From positions 2,232,001-2,296,000 of the forward strand of contig CAJQUN010000052.1 of NCBI GenBank assembly GCA_907163345.1: a DNA stretch of 64,000 nucleotides, written 5' to 3'. The translations under genes and the position numbers were made by a program. The notes under the pieces are model-generated. The model was not told the origin of the DNA. It worked only from the letters and a program-made list of their open reading frames with translations, and did no database searches. Below are positions 45,475 through 56,582 of the stretch, in pieces. The first letter of the stretch is position 1. Each line of letters starts with the position of its first letter. This stretch comes from Haberlea rhodopensis (taxonomy: Eukaryota; Streptophyta; Magnoliopsida; Lamiales; Gesneriaceae).

Positions 45475-45515
45475 TAGGGTTTGTGGAGACCTAATAAGTC
45501 GATGGAGTAGGGTTT
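45475..45515 (-). promoter_or_regulatory. Two telo-boxes upstream of SNU13
   Basis: AAACCCTA occurs twice on the minus strand (45475-45482 and 45508-45515), 55-95 bp upstream of the start codon. Telo-boxes are common in plant promoters of ribosomal-protein and ribosome-biogenesis genes, consistent with the SNU13 role. Whether they lie in the promoter or the leader is not known. Confidence 0.65.
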
Positions 45516-45699
45516 AAATGGAGAGGCAACTTGATTGAAAATATTACTAATTATCCCCTGATTTTGTACTACTATTTGTTCTAAGCCTCCAGGTTTTGTT
45601 TTCTTGGAGTTTGATCCAAATGCCTTCGTTTTTTTTTTTTGGTCCTTTTTTGACAACGGTCCAGAAATTTTTTCTTGTGCACACAAGGATGCTAGTTTA

Positions 45700-46250
45700 C
45701 AGTTAGCTTTAGGGCTGCAGAATCAGTCGGTTCGATCGATAAATGGACCGAACTTTCAAATAACTAATTAAACCAAAATTTTTTCAGTAATCGAACAGAA
45801 TTCTTTACTTAATAATTGATTTAACCGAACCGATAAAATATCGACTAATTCGGTACCAAATTAACCGATATTTTTATTTGAAAGCAAAAAAAATTTGGCC
45901 TATTTTTTTATATCTCCCTCTCCCCATCCCTGTTGACTGCTGCCAAAGAAAAAAATATGACCGATTAGTAACTTTAGTGCTAAGATAAGAGTGGTGGGTG
46001 GATTCAAGATCAAACGTAGAGTTAAAAATGTTCAACCCAACAATTATAAGAAGCTCAATAACATGATGGCCTAAAGTCAAAATTTATTATTTTGTTCAAA
46101 ACATTGGTTATGTCAGTTAATCAAACTTTTAAAAAATAAAACCGTAACCGAACAGACTGAAAAAAATAACTAAATTCCGAACAGACTGAACCGAACTTCC
46201 GAAATAATTCAGTTCAATCGGTTAAACCAAACATTTGCTCATCCATGGTT
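45700..46250. mobile_element. hAT-like MITE (about 0.54 kb)
   Basis: The left end is AGGGCTGCAGAATCAGTCGG. The right end on the minus strand is CATGGATGAGCAAATGTTTG. Both are followed by words of the type TCGGTT...AACCGA, repeated through the element (AACCGAACCGATAAAATA, ATCGGTTAAACCAAA). Candidate 8-bp flanks TTAGCTTT and TTCGCTTA agree at six positions. GGNTG termini with AACCGA-rich subterminal DNA fit plant hAT MITEs. There is no coding capacity. Confidence 0.6.
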
Positions 46251-46739
46251 CGCTTACACCCCTTGTAGTCGTATTATGTATTAGATTATTTATTTACCAA
46301 AGTATTTGTTTTAATAACATTCATTAATAATGAATAACAAAGAATAGCCGTTAATGATATATAAAATCATGGAATAGAGTAATATGATAACTTGTTAATT
46401 TCAAGAATTATGTTACACTATTGAAATTTAATTAAACCTCAACATTTTTTGAGATGAAGATTTTATTTAAAAAATAGGACAACTTCGGATCGATATCAAA
46501 TGAAACTTAGCTATACAGAATGAGCCATGAGGAAGGTTTTTGTACTGTAGTTTTCAGAGTTTATGTAGTAATTTACGGAACAATGTCAATCCTTCATGTT
46601 TCTGGCTCGATTTCAAAACCGCTGCAATCTCTCTCGTCGTCAAATTCGGTGGTGGGCGGATCAATGTCGGTGCAAGTGTTATTCCTCAACACAAAAATCT
46701 CAAAACTTTCACTCACTATTTCGAGTAATATTCCTTTGG
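46251..46739. other. Flank of the broken gene, possibly its decayed 5' part
   Basis: AT-rich to about 46510. From 46520 to 46739 a more balanced stretch, with open frames in two phases (for example KFGGGRINVGASVIPQHKNL), may be the degraded N-terminal coding part of the pseudogene that follows. Confidence 0.35.
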
Positions 46740-47560
46740 AGATGAGGACGATTAGGATGGGAGGCGGACCAAGAACGTATCCATGAGGGGTCACGAAATG
46801 GCAGTGGAAGAGAATGCACGCCAAGAAAGCCAAACAGCTCCTCAAGCCGGTTTAGCCCGAGAGCGACAAATCTACGAGATGAGAAAACGGGCGGAGCTGA
46901 AGGCTGCAGTTTTGGAATTTGAAAAACCGTGGGAGAGGATCGAGAAGCCTCCCACTTTGTTTTCCACGAGTGCCGACGAGCAGTTGAAGGTGCTGGCGGA
47001 CAGGTTTGAGAAGCCTGGTGGGTTTGACTTGTAGTCTGAGAGAGACGGGCCGGAATTGTTCAGGCCAGATAATGGACTGCCTTCGACGATGTTTTTCCCG
47101 AAAGGGGTTGTTCATAGTGTAAAACCTTAAGGCAGAATTGAGAAAAGAAGCGATGGGTTTGATGAATTTGGGAGTTTGAGCTCAGAAGAAGATACAGGGA
47201 ATATTGGAACTGATGGAAAAATGAGTTTGCGGAGAAAGAAAAATACGGGAATTCGCCGAGGAGGTTAGAAAGTGAGTACGGGAAAGGGAGGGATGAGATT
47301 GATTTTGGGTCGAGTTCGGAGGATGTAACACAAGAATATCAAAATAGGAATGTTTCGAGGGAAAGATTTGGGAAGAAGGACATCGGTAGGAAGTCTTTGA
47401 GTGATTTAAAAGTAATATTTGAATCTAAAACTAGTAGGCGCAACTGTAGGCTGGGTAATGGTGTTGGAGACTTCGGAAGATATGCACACGGAAAGCGCGA
47501 GGATTCAAGCAAAATGTGGGAGCTATGGATTTGGATTGGATATCTGAGGTTGTAATAGAT
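46740..47560 (+). pseudogene. Broken plant gene, copy A (possibly a DEAD-box helicase N-terminal region)
   Basis: Reading across lesions gives MGGGPRTYP, a TGA, GVTKWQWKRMHAKKAKQLLK, a frame change near 46850, ARERQIYEMRKRAELKAAV, and PPTLFSTSADEQLKVLADRF. It goes on with EKPGGFDL, a TAG where tryptophan would fit, then SERDGPELFRPDNGLPST and FFPKGVVHSVKP. A TAA follows, at a site where copy B has TAC. A serine- and arginine-rich part continues past 47110 (SDGFDEFGSLSSEEDTGNIG). The pattern resembles N-terminal regions I associate with plant DEAD-box helicases of the RH33 type, but no helicase motif is in the window, so the family is tentative. With at least four lesions it is a pseudogene. 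Confidence 0.55.
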
Positions 47561-50171
47561 GTTTCCTTGCCTGTGAAAAATGAAATCTTGAAGCTGTAAT
47601 TGAACTTTGGTAGCTAAAAATTAGCTATACGGGGGATGATAATTTCAGCTTGCTCGTGTTTTTGTTTTTTGGGTTGCTGGCAATTGGAGCTAAGACTGTT
47701 CAGGTATCCTTAACCATTTTGTTGCCCCATTTTGTATAAATGTATATTCTTGCAGCTTTTTCGTGAAATTCATGAACTGTAAAACATTAGAAGTTGACTC
47801 CTTGACTGTGAAAGAAATAAACCATGTGCAGCAGATATATAATAACCGCATACTTGGCATTGTTAGTGGCTTTTCCTTTGGATTGGTAACCTTTTTGGTT
47901 ATCTCTAAGTTAATTCTATAATGAAACCTTGTGCTGTGAGTTGCCATTTCCTTTAAGTTAATGCTATTTGTTTAGTCTATCCAGTTGCTGCTTCTTTTGA
48001 CAACTGCATATTTGGTCATTAGTATTGGTTTAAAATCTTGGTCACTGTTTGGATCTTTTTTTCTGTCATTGTTCTTTGATTGTGTTGTGTATAGAAATCT
48101 TCTCTTTGATCCCTCGGTCTGTAGCAATAGAAGTACAATGTTATTGGCTCGGTATTCGACCGTCCGAAGCAAAATATTTACGATACTTGAGTGATTTGTT
48201 GTGCTTTTGTTTCGTCAATCTGTCTGATTAATTTCGGAAAGGTCCTCAATTTCTTGAATGCTGCCAACAAAAATATATAAGTTTCAAAATCTGCTGAACG
48301 GTCATAGTTTAGAAATGCCACGAAATTGTTCTTGTTTAGTTGGATGTTGTGAGGTCAATTTACTTCGTGATTCCTGATTCCTATTTTAATCCATGTCTTT
48401 GACATTCATTACAACAAGAATTGACGCATTATCACCATTACTCGGATGTAGTAAGGATGTTACCGTGCTTTTCTTTTGTAATCTTGAGACGTTTATGAAA
48501 TCTGTCATCTAAAATTTTCATCTTGATGATATTCCAACTGGCTGCGGTTTGTGGTTTTAGTTTTAGTTTTCGTGTGGCGTCATCTGATTAATTTGTGAGA
48601 TCCGAGACTGGAGCTAGAGATATATTTAATTACACTGGATTTAGCACGTCATATTTACTTGAATAGTGGCAACACAAATGGTTGATGGCACAAGAAGAGG
48701 CAAGTAGCACTGATTGTCCCTCTCAAATAAAAAAAATTCTAGTTTTTATCCTGACTTTTCAAAATTAAAGTTTTACCCTATCCTGATGCATAAGTTGGGC
48801 ACGTAGATCATGCCAACTGAGAAGAAAAAGGCAACGGCTCCGCACATGTGCCAACTAGCATGACAATTACCCCATTTTCGTTGACATGACAGCATATATC
48901 ATTTCTCTGCATGCGCATGCTTTTATTATACTGGAGTGTTTTATCGATTACAATGCTTTTGACTCTGGTCGGGTTTGAGATCTTGCTGCTATATGCTGAA
49001 TTTTTTATTTTTTTTAATCAACTGTTTGTTACTACAATTGGGGGAGGGGGAATTGTTTTTACATGGGTTTGAACCCATGCCTCTCCCCAAATGGGACAAG
49101 GTTATGCCACTAGACCAAGTGGTCTTGGATACTATATGCTGAATTTTGTTTCGGGCATTTCTATACCATGTACCATTTTCTTGGTTGTGATTAAATTCAC
49201 TTTAATAACCCCATTCCCACCATCTAAAAATAGTGACAATCTGAACCCATATATACAGGCTCCACTCCATGCTGTTCGGTTCAAGGTAATCAGTGCAGGT
49301 AAGAGATTGAAGTCTATGGTCTCGTTGAACTAATAAAGAAAAAATATACATGAAATAGTTGGAAAGAAACAAGAATCTTCTTATCTAGGATAGTTTTGTC
49401 GAATATATTATTGTTATTTTACGGTAATGGTAGAACAAACATCCTCGTCGTAGACTGAATCAGCGTTGTGCTAATCATAGAAAGACATGGGGACGTGAGG
49501 AGTTTAGGTACATAAACAACGAGGAAATACCAGGCGAAAGTTTCTGTAATTAAGCCTAACTTTTAAGACTGCTCATGTTTAGATACTTTCTTTAGATTAT
49601 GTGACTTGTAGCTCATCTTAGAAAGATGGTATGCTCTATCTTGGGAAATCAAATTTTCTCTAAATATTGATTGAGTGAAGGATTGGGACAAACAGTTTGG
49701 TATGGAAGAATCTTTAAATCTTGCAAAAACCAGTAAGATCAATGCCACAAGTAGGGCTAATGATCTTTAGTGTGATCCTTGTTGATGAAATCTTATGCAT
49801 TTTCCTCGAGCTTAACGTTTGGATCATGGTTTCTTCTAGTGTGAAGAAAGACTAAAGTTGATGTAATAATTTGGCGTATAGCTAGAGCTAGCTATTTCTC
49901 CTAAAGCATCAACGATCCCACCCAAAATACTTGATTTGATTATTCGTGGTAAACACCGCCCGATTTTGGGTCGAAAACGATGAATTCAACTGTGGCAAAC
50001 AACCATTGCCAAAATTTCTCAGATCAATTTTTTGTTAGATATCATTTAACATCAAATTCGAACATAATCAATCAAATTTTAAATTAATATAATTTAAATT
50101 TTAAAATTAATTCATTGATTCTTCGCTAAAATTCGAATTCAATTTAAAAACATGTCTCGTGTGGATCCATA
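47064..50171. repeat. Direct duplication, copy A (3.1 kb)
   Basis: This segment matches 53087-56582 almost throughout, from CAGGCCAGATAATGGACTGC to GTGTGGATCCAT, in coding remnant, intron-like and intergenic sequence alike. In the final ~400 bp before the ends I count about six single-base differences. It lacks the 258-bp insertion and the hAT-like piece found in copy B. Confidence 0.95.
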
Positions 50172-50173
50172 TT

Positions 50174-50302
50174 GTCACCCCCGAGATCGGGGTCAATAAC
50201 ACCGGCATTGATTCCCAATAACAACTTGAAATCAATAAGCCTCGTAATATCGTATTCAACGAAAAACCAGTCTATATTCCATAAAAATAAATAACATCTG
50301 AT
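50174..50302 (+). mobile_element. LTR fragment related to the 13111-14696 solo LTR
   Basis: TGTCACCCCCGAGATCGGGG and the words GTCAATAACACCGGCATTGA, AAGCCTCGTAATAT and ACCAGTCTATATTCCATA match the first ~150 bp of the solo LTR at 13111. It is cut off at the junction with the minus-strand copia element. Confidence 0.8.
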
Positions 50303-50312
50303 TTAATTTTCA

Positions 50313-51909
50313 TTAGAAAAATCCATAATTTCTAGAAAGGTCATTAGTAACAGATAGGAAGTATCTATTACCACCTTGTGTAGGAACACTTGGGGGACCC
50401 CACACATCAGCATGCAAGTACTCAAGAATCACAGAGCTCTTAGTCACATTAAGGGAAGGGAAACCGGGAATTTCACTCTTTGTTGTTGGCCATAAACACA
50501 AGAATCACAGAAAGGCATGCAAGATAACTTGTCTTTACCAAAACAACTTTTTTTATTCAAAATCTCTAGACTTTAGAACTCATATGACCTAATCTTCTAT
50601 GCCAGATCAGTCAAGTCATCGGTCACAGAATTCACATTATCATATACAGATTCAGTTTTGCAAACACAAAGATTTCTTTTCTTTTCAGCTTTGAAAAGAT
50701 TTTCATAATTCCATTTCCCCATCTACCCTCAAGACCACAAGATTCTAAAGCAGCACAAGACATCAAATTATTGCACAAAGCAGGAACATGTCTCACATCT
50801 TTCAGAGTCACAGAATAACCAGAATCAAATTTTAAATAAACTTCACCAATGCCAGCAACTTTACAAAGTTTCTCATTAGCCGTAGAAACGGAACCATGTT
50901 CAACTTCTTTATAATTAGAAAACAAATTTGTAAGTGGTAACATGTGATAAGAGCAACCAGAATCAATTAGCCATATATTTTCACACAAAGTAGATGAATG
51001 CACAGAATTCACAAAATCACATAAATCAGACACCATAAAGATATCACCCGAGTTTTCACCGGATGAGGAAGCATGATTCACTTGTTCATACGATTGATTG
51101 TTATCATTTTGTTTCTGGTTTTTCTTCTTAGGACAATCTTTAACAAAGTGATTATGATCACCACAGTTAAAGCACTTTCTGTTCTTAGGCCTAGACTTAG
51201 TCCTAGTATTGCCTTTCCCTTTGTTCTTACCATGGTTATTTTCAGATTTATGACTGTTGTTATACCTATGTTGAGACCTACCTCTAACATGCATAACTTC
51301 ACCTGAATTTTGCTTACTACATTTGTTCACTTTTAAATCTAATTCTTTACTTTTAAGACTATTAATCATATTGTCAAGCGTAATTGAATCTCTACCATAC
51401 TTAATAGCAGATTTGACATCACTGTAGGTCTCAGGAATAGCATTTAAAAGCACAATAGGAATATAATCATCAATATTTCTATCTCCAGTTAACATAATAT
51501 CTTGAATCAATTTGGTAAACACATCAAGATTCTCATCAACATCTTTGTTCAAATCAAGCTTGAATCTGAAAAAATTTCAAGTAAAAAATAATTTACTAGG
51601 CAAAGAGTTTTCCGTATACAACTCTTCTAATTTTTCCCAAAGAAGTTTAGCAGAAGTAAGTTTACCACATTTTCTAAGCATAGATCTAGTCAGATAGATT
51701 CAAGATTATGGAAGAGTAAGCAAATCCATCATCTTCAGCTTTCTTAGCAGTGGTTACATCATCAGCATAATTACCACCAATAGCCTTAAACACTTTCTGT
51801 TGAATTAAAATTCTTTTCATTTTCTGTTGCCAAATAGAAAAATCCGGTTTTTCGTTAAAAGGTTCCATATTATAGCCAGAAATAGAAGCCATCGCACACA
51901 AGCAAAATA
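50313..51909 (-). pseudogene. Copia gag-protease-integrase fragment
   Basis: Starts MASISGYNMEPFNEKPDFSI (51909) and runs through WQQKMKRILIQQKVFKAIGG. A stop occurs near 51690 and another near 51580. The 306-codon frame 51552-50632 has the Gag C-terminus, an intact zinc knuckle CFNCGDHNHFVKDC, and the protease motif WLIDSGCSYHM. After stops near 50630 come HRRLGHMSSKSLEILNK and, at 50500-50320, LEYLHADVWGPPSVPTQGGN, the integrase N-terminal part. The sequence ends soon after SRNYGFF. Confidence 0.85.
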
Positions 51910-52289
51910 AGGCACACTGAATCACAGGCTAACAAATTACACAAAGTAAGCAGCAGAAGCGGGACCGTACAAAATAGTCACAGATAATGAAAAAACCGAA
52001 AGTTTTAGACAATTTTAAAATTTCAGTGAGCAACACTGAAAATCACAGAAAACACAGAATCACACAAATTCCTAGTTTTCTCAGCAAGCAAGCCTCAGAA
52101 CCTATGATCTAGATGCTCAACAAAGCAGTAAAAGTTTTAGGGTTCAAGCCAATCACTTACAACTAGAGGCCAACACTCTGGGGGTTTTCCACCGAAAAGC
52201 CGAACTGGCGCTAAAATTGAGCCGCCGAACAGCCGCTGCCCGAGCGTCGCTGTTCACCCACCAGGCGCGGATAGCCGCTTTGATACCAC

Positions 52290-53084
52290 TGTTATTTGAA
52301 TATCCGCCTTGGCATCGCCATGTGTACCTGCAAATATTAGACAAACAAATACACAATATGCAAATATTACAGTAATTTCCCAAAGGATATAATGTCGGCT
52401 CAGATCTACTGTTTTTCCCACAATCTACGTCACCGAGAATCCAAGGTAAAAGCCGGAAGGTGTTGACAACACTCAACACCCACGTTCTGCCCTAATGCAC
52501 AAAGCACACGACAAGAACACACACATCCAGCACCCTCACGCCATAACCACCGGGCGTCAAGCTACTCACACCGTAGCACCAAGCACACATCAAGGATAGC
52601 ACACGGCCAGCAGCACCCTCACGCCAGAATCAAACACACAGCCAGAACCACCACTATTCTCCACCGAAGCACCAAGCATACAACAAGGAGCACATGGCCA
52701 GCAACCACATGAATGCACCACCCCACGTCATCACCGAACCCACCAAGAGCACACAGCACTTAAAAGCACAGCACAAAGCACACGACCAACACTTTTCTCC
52801 AGAACCACTCACCAACGTTAAACCACCGCACGGACAGAACCCCGAACCACCGGAGCACAAAGCTCACGGGAAGGGACGCACGGACAGAACCACCACAAAG
52901 GATAGAACAATCGCTGCAGGAAATCACAAAGAAAAGAGACAGGCGAAAACGAGTGAGCGGGAGAGATAACACTATCAGCTTAAAGTTGGGGGAGAATTAG
53001 TTTAGTTTTAATTTTAAGGGGTTAAAGAATTAATGGGCTTAAGTAGTTGTGGTCTATTAATTGGGCAACGATACTAAGAGCTCA
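52290..53084 (-). repeat. LTR of the truncated copia element
   Basis: A single LTR of roughly 795 bp. Its central part (52480-52980 on the plus strand) contains imperfect direct repeats of AGCACCAAGCA, CAGCACCCTCACGCCA and ACGGACAGAACC. TG...CA ends are possible at TGAGCTCTTAG (53084, minus strand) and AATAACA. The outer end is inferred from the duplication breakpoint. Confidence 0.6.
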
Positions 53085-53086
53085 GG

Positions 53087-53610
53087 CCAGATAATGGACT
53101 GCCTTCGACGAGGTTTTTACCGAAAGGGGTTGTTCATAGTGTAAAACCTTACGGCAGAATTGAGAAAAGGAAGCGATGGGTTTGATGAATTTGGGAGTTT
53201 GAGCTCAGAAGAAGATACAGGGAATATTGGAACTGATGGAAAAATGAGTTTGCGGAGAAAAGAGAAATACGGGAATTCGCCGAGGAGGTTAGAAAGTGAA
53301 TACGGAAAGGGAGGGATGAGATTGATTTTGGGTCGAGTTCGGAGGATGTAACACAAGAATATCAAAATAGGAATGTTTCGAGGGAAAGATATGGGAAGGA
53401 CATCGGTAGGAAGTTTTTGAGTGATTTAAAAAGTAATATTTGAATCTAAAACTAGCAGGCGCAACAGTAGGCTGGGTAATGGTGTTGGAGACTTGGCAAG
53501 AAAATATGCACACGGAAAGCGCGAGGATTCAAATTCAGGAGTGTATGATATGAGCAAGCAAAATGATGGGAGCTATGGATTTGAATTGGATATCTGAGGT
53601 TGTAATAGAT
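53087..53610 (+). pseudogene. Broken plant gene, copy B
   Basis: Equivalent to 47066-47540 of copy A. It reads NGLPSTRFLPKGVVHSVKPY without the TAA of copy A. It has an extra G near 53170 that shifts the frame, then FDEFGSLSSEEDTGNIGTDG and KEKYGNSPRRLESEYGKG. It also retains NSGVYDMSKQNDGSYGF, of which copy A has lost part. The two copies carry different lesions. Confidence 0.55.
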
Positions 53611-53732
53611 GTTTCCTAGCCTGTGAAAAATGAAATCTTGAAGCTGTAATTGAACTTTGGTAGCTAGAAATTAGCTATACGGGGGAGGATAATTTCAGCT
53701 TGCTCGTGTTTTTGTTTTTTGGGTTGCTGGCA

Positions 53733-53990
53733 TGGGCGGACCTATTAAGGGGCAAGGGGGGGCAAGTGCCCCCTTGCCCCAGAAAAATAATTTTTTTTAC
53801 TTAAAAATAATAATTTTTTTTTTTTAAAAATTGCGATTTTATCCTAAAAAATTATAATTTGCCTCTTAAAAATTACATTTTGCCCCCCCTTAAATTATAT
53901 TTTGACCTCTAAAATTTTTTTTGGCCTAAATTTTCTATTTAAAATTTCTTTTGTCCTCCCTTCCTAAAAATCCTGCATCCGCCACTGGAC
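53733..53990. mobile_element. 258-bp MITE with 9-bp target duplication
   Basis: The target TTGCTGGCA is present on both sides (53724-53732 and 53991-53999) and once, empty, at 47674-47682 in copy A. The ends are TGGGCGGACCTATTAAGG and, on the minus strand, GTCCAGTGGCGGATGCAGG; both contain GGCGGA, so the inverted termini are short. The interior is A/T-rich with repeats of the type TTGCCCCC. A 9-bp duplication fits Mutator-like MITEs. Confidence 0.9.
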
Positions 53991-55553
53991 TTGCTGGCAA
54001 TTGGAGCTAAGACTGTTCAGGTATCCTTAACCATTTTGTTGCCCCATTATGTATAAATGTATATTCTTGCAGCTTTTTCGTGAAATTCATGAACTGTAAA
54101 ACATTAGAAGTTGACTGTGAAAGAAATAAACCATGTGCAGCAGATATATAATAACCGCATACTTGGCATTGTTAGTGGCTTTTCCTTTGGATTGCTAAAC
54201 TTTTGGTTATCTCTAAGTTAATTCTATAATGAAACCTTGTGCTGTGAGTTGCCATTTCCTTTAAGTTAATGCTATTTGTTTAGTCTATCCAGTTGCTGCT
54301 TCTTTTGACAACTGCATATTTGGTCATTAGTATTGGTTTAAATCTTGGTCACTGTTTGGATCTTTTTTCTGTCATTGTTCTTTGATTGTGTTGTGTATAG
54401 AAATCTTCTCTTTGATCCCTCGGTCTGTAGCAATAGAAGTACAATGTTATTGGCTCGGTATTCGACCGTCCGAAGCAAAATATTTACGATACTTGAGTGA
54501 TTTGTTGTGCTTTTGTTTCATCAACCTGTCTGATTAATTTCGGAAAGGTCCTCAATTTCTTGAATGCTGCCAACAAAAATATTTAAGTTTCAAAATCTGC
54601 TGAACGGTCATAGTTTAGAAATGCCACGAAAATGTTCTTGTTTAGTTGGATGTTGTGAGGTCAATTTACTTCGTGATTCCTGATTCCTATTTTAATCCAT
54701 GTCTTTGACATTCATTACAACAAGAATTGACGCACTTGTTTTATCACCATTACTCCGATGTGGTAAGGATGTTACCGTGCTTTTCTTTTGTAATCTTGAG
54801 ACGTTTATGAAATCTGTCATCTAAAAGTTTCATCTTGATGATATTCCAACTGGCTGCGGTTTGTGGTTTTAGTTTTAGTTTTCGTGTGGCGTCATCTGAT
54901 TAATTTGTGAGATCCGAGACTGGAGCTAGAGATATATTTAGTTACACTGGATTTAGCACGTCTATTTACTTGAGTAGTGGCAACACAAATGGTTGATGGC
55001 ACAAGACGAGGCAAGTAGCACTAATTGTCCCTCTCAAATAAAAAAATTCTAGTTTTTATCCTGACTTTTCAAAATTAAAGTTTTACCCTATCCTGATGCA
55101 TAAGTTGGGCACGTAGATCATGCCAACTGAGAAGAAAAAGGCAACGGCTCCGCACATGTGCCAACTTGCATGACAATTGCCCATTTTCGTTGACATGACA
55201 GCATATATCATTTCTCTGCAGTGCGCTTGCTTTTATTATACTGGAGTGTTTTATCGATTACAATGCTTTTGACTCTGGTCGGGTTTGAGATCTTGGTACT
55301 ATATGCTGAATTTTTATTTTTTTTAATCAACTGTTTGTTACTACAATTGGGGGAGGGGGAATTGTTTTTAAAACCCATGCCTCTCCCCAAATGGGAGAGG
55401 GTTATGCCACTAGATCAAGTGGTCTTGCACACTGAATTTTGTTTTCGGGCATTTCTATACCATGTACCATTTTCTTGGCTGTGATGAAATTCACTTTAAT
55501 AACCCCATTCCCACCATCTAAAAATAGTGACAATCTGAACCCATATATACAGG

Positions 55554-55700
55554 TAGAGATGTCAAACGGAGCGGACGTCACGAGGCACGGCACGGGCACG
55601 GCATGACGCGGAGCGGCACGGCACGACCCGTTTTGCTACAGTGTCATGCACTGGCACGGCCCGGAACATGGGCCGTGCCGAGCCAAGGGATGACAGCCCG
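55554..55700. mobile_element. Truncated hAT-like MITE related to 24858-25044
   Basis: TAGAGATGTCAAACGGAGCGG matches the left terminus of the 187-bp MITE. The interior has the same GGCACGGCACGAC words. The right terminus is missing. In copy A the corresponding position has about 70 bp of different sequence (49260-49332), so an insertion was accompanied by, or followed by, deletion. Confidence 0.75.
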
Positions 55701-56582
55701 TAATAAAGAAAAAATATACATGAAATAGTTGGAAAGAAACAAGAATCTTCTTATGTAGGATAGTTTTGTCGAATATATTATTGTTATTTTACGGTAATGG
55801 TAGAACAAACATCCTTGTCGTAGACTGAATCAGCGTTGTGCTAATCATAGAAAGACATGGGGACGTGAGGAGTTTAGGTACATAAACAACGAGGAAATAC
55901 CAGGCGAAAGTTTCTGTAATTAAGCCTAACTTTTAAGACTGCTCATGTTTAGATACTTTCTTTAGATTATGTGACTTGTAGCTCATCTTAGAAAGATGGT
56001 ATGCTCTATCATGGGAAATCAAATTTACTCTAAATTTTGATTGAGTGAAGGATTGGGACAAACAGTTTGGTATGGAAGAATCGTTAAATCTTGCAAAAAC
56101 CAGTAAGATCAATGCCACAAGTAGGGCTAATGATCTTTAGTGTGATCCTTGTCGATGAAATCTTGTGCATTTTCCTCGAGCTTAACGTTTGGATCATGGT
56201 TTCTTCTAGTGTGAAGAAAGACTAAAGTTGATGTAATAATTTGGCGTATAGCTAGAGCTAGCTATCTGTCTCCGACAAGCTTTTGGCCATGGCCAAAGCT
56301 AATCTTTCTCCTAAAGCATCAACGATCCCACCCAAAATACTTGATTTGATTATTCGTGGTAAACACCGCTAATTTTGGGTCGAAAACGATGAATTCAACT
56401 GTGGCAAACAGCCATTGCCAAAATGTCTCAGATCAATTTTTTGTTAGATAGGATTCAACATCAAATTCGAACATAATCAATCAAAATTTAAATTAATATA
56501 ATTTAAATTTTAAAATTAATCCATTGATTCTTCGCTAATATTCGAATTCAATTTAAAAACGACATGTCTGGTGTGGATCCAT

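Larger units (their letters stand above)
50303..53084 (-). mobile_element. 3'-truncated Ty1/copia element, minus strand
   Basis: Reading the minus strand: an LTR from about 53084 to 52290 (ending TTCAAATAACA), the primer site TGGTATCAAAGCGG at 52288-52275, gag, zinc knuckle, protease, pre-integrase and the start of integrase. It stops at about 50303, beside the LTR fragment. Reverse transcriptase, RNase H and the other LTR are missing. The LTR's outer edge abuts copy B of the duplication. Confidence 0.82.
53087..56582. repeat. Direct duplication, copy B (3.5 kb)
   Basis: Matches 47064-50171. It starts abruptly at CAGGCCAGATAATGG against the copia LTR, so it lacks the 5' part of the broken gene. 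It is longer than copy A because of a 258-bp insertion (53733-53990), a hAT-like piece (55554-55700) and a ~40-bp segment near 56265-56310. It continues to the right into unique sequence. Confidence 0.95.

Noticed and set aside
49563..49748. 61-codon minus-strand frame, also present at 55933-56118
   Set aside because: Its conservation simply reflects the recent segmental duplication; no domain or start context.
52694..52969. 91-codon plus-strand frame rich in His, Lys and Thr
   Set aside because: Lies within the copia LTR and its internal short repeats.
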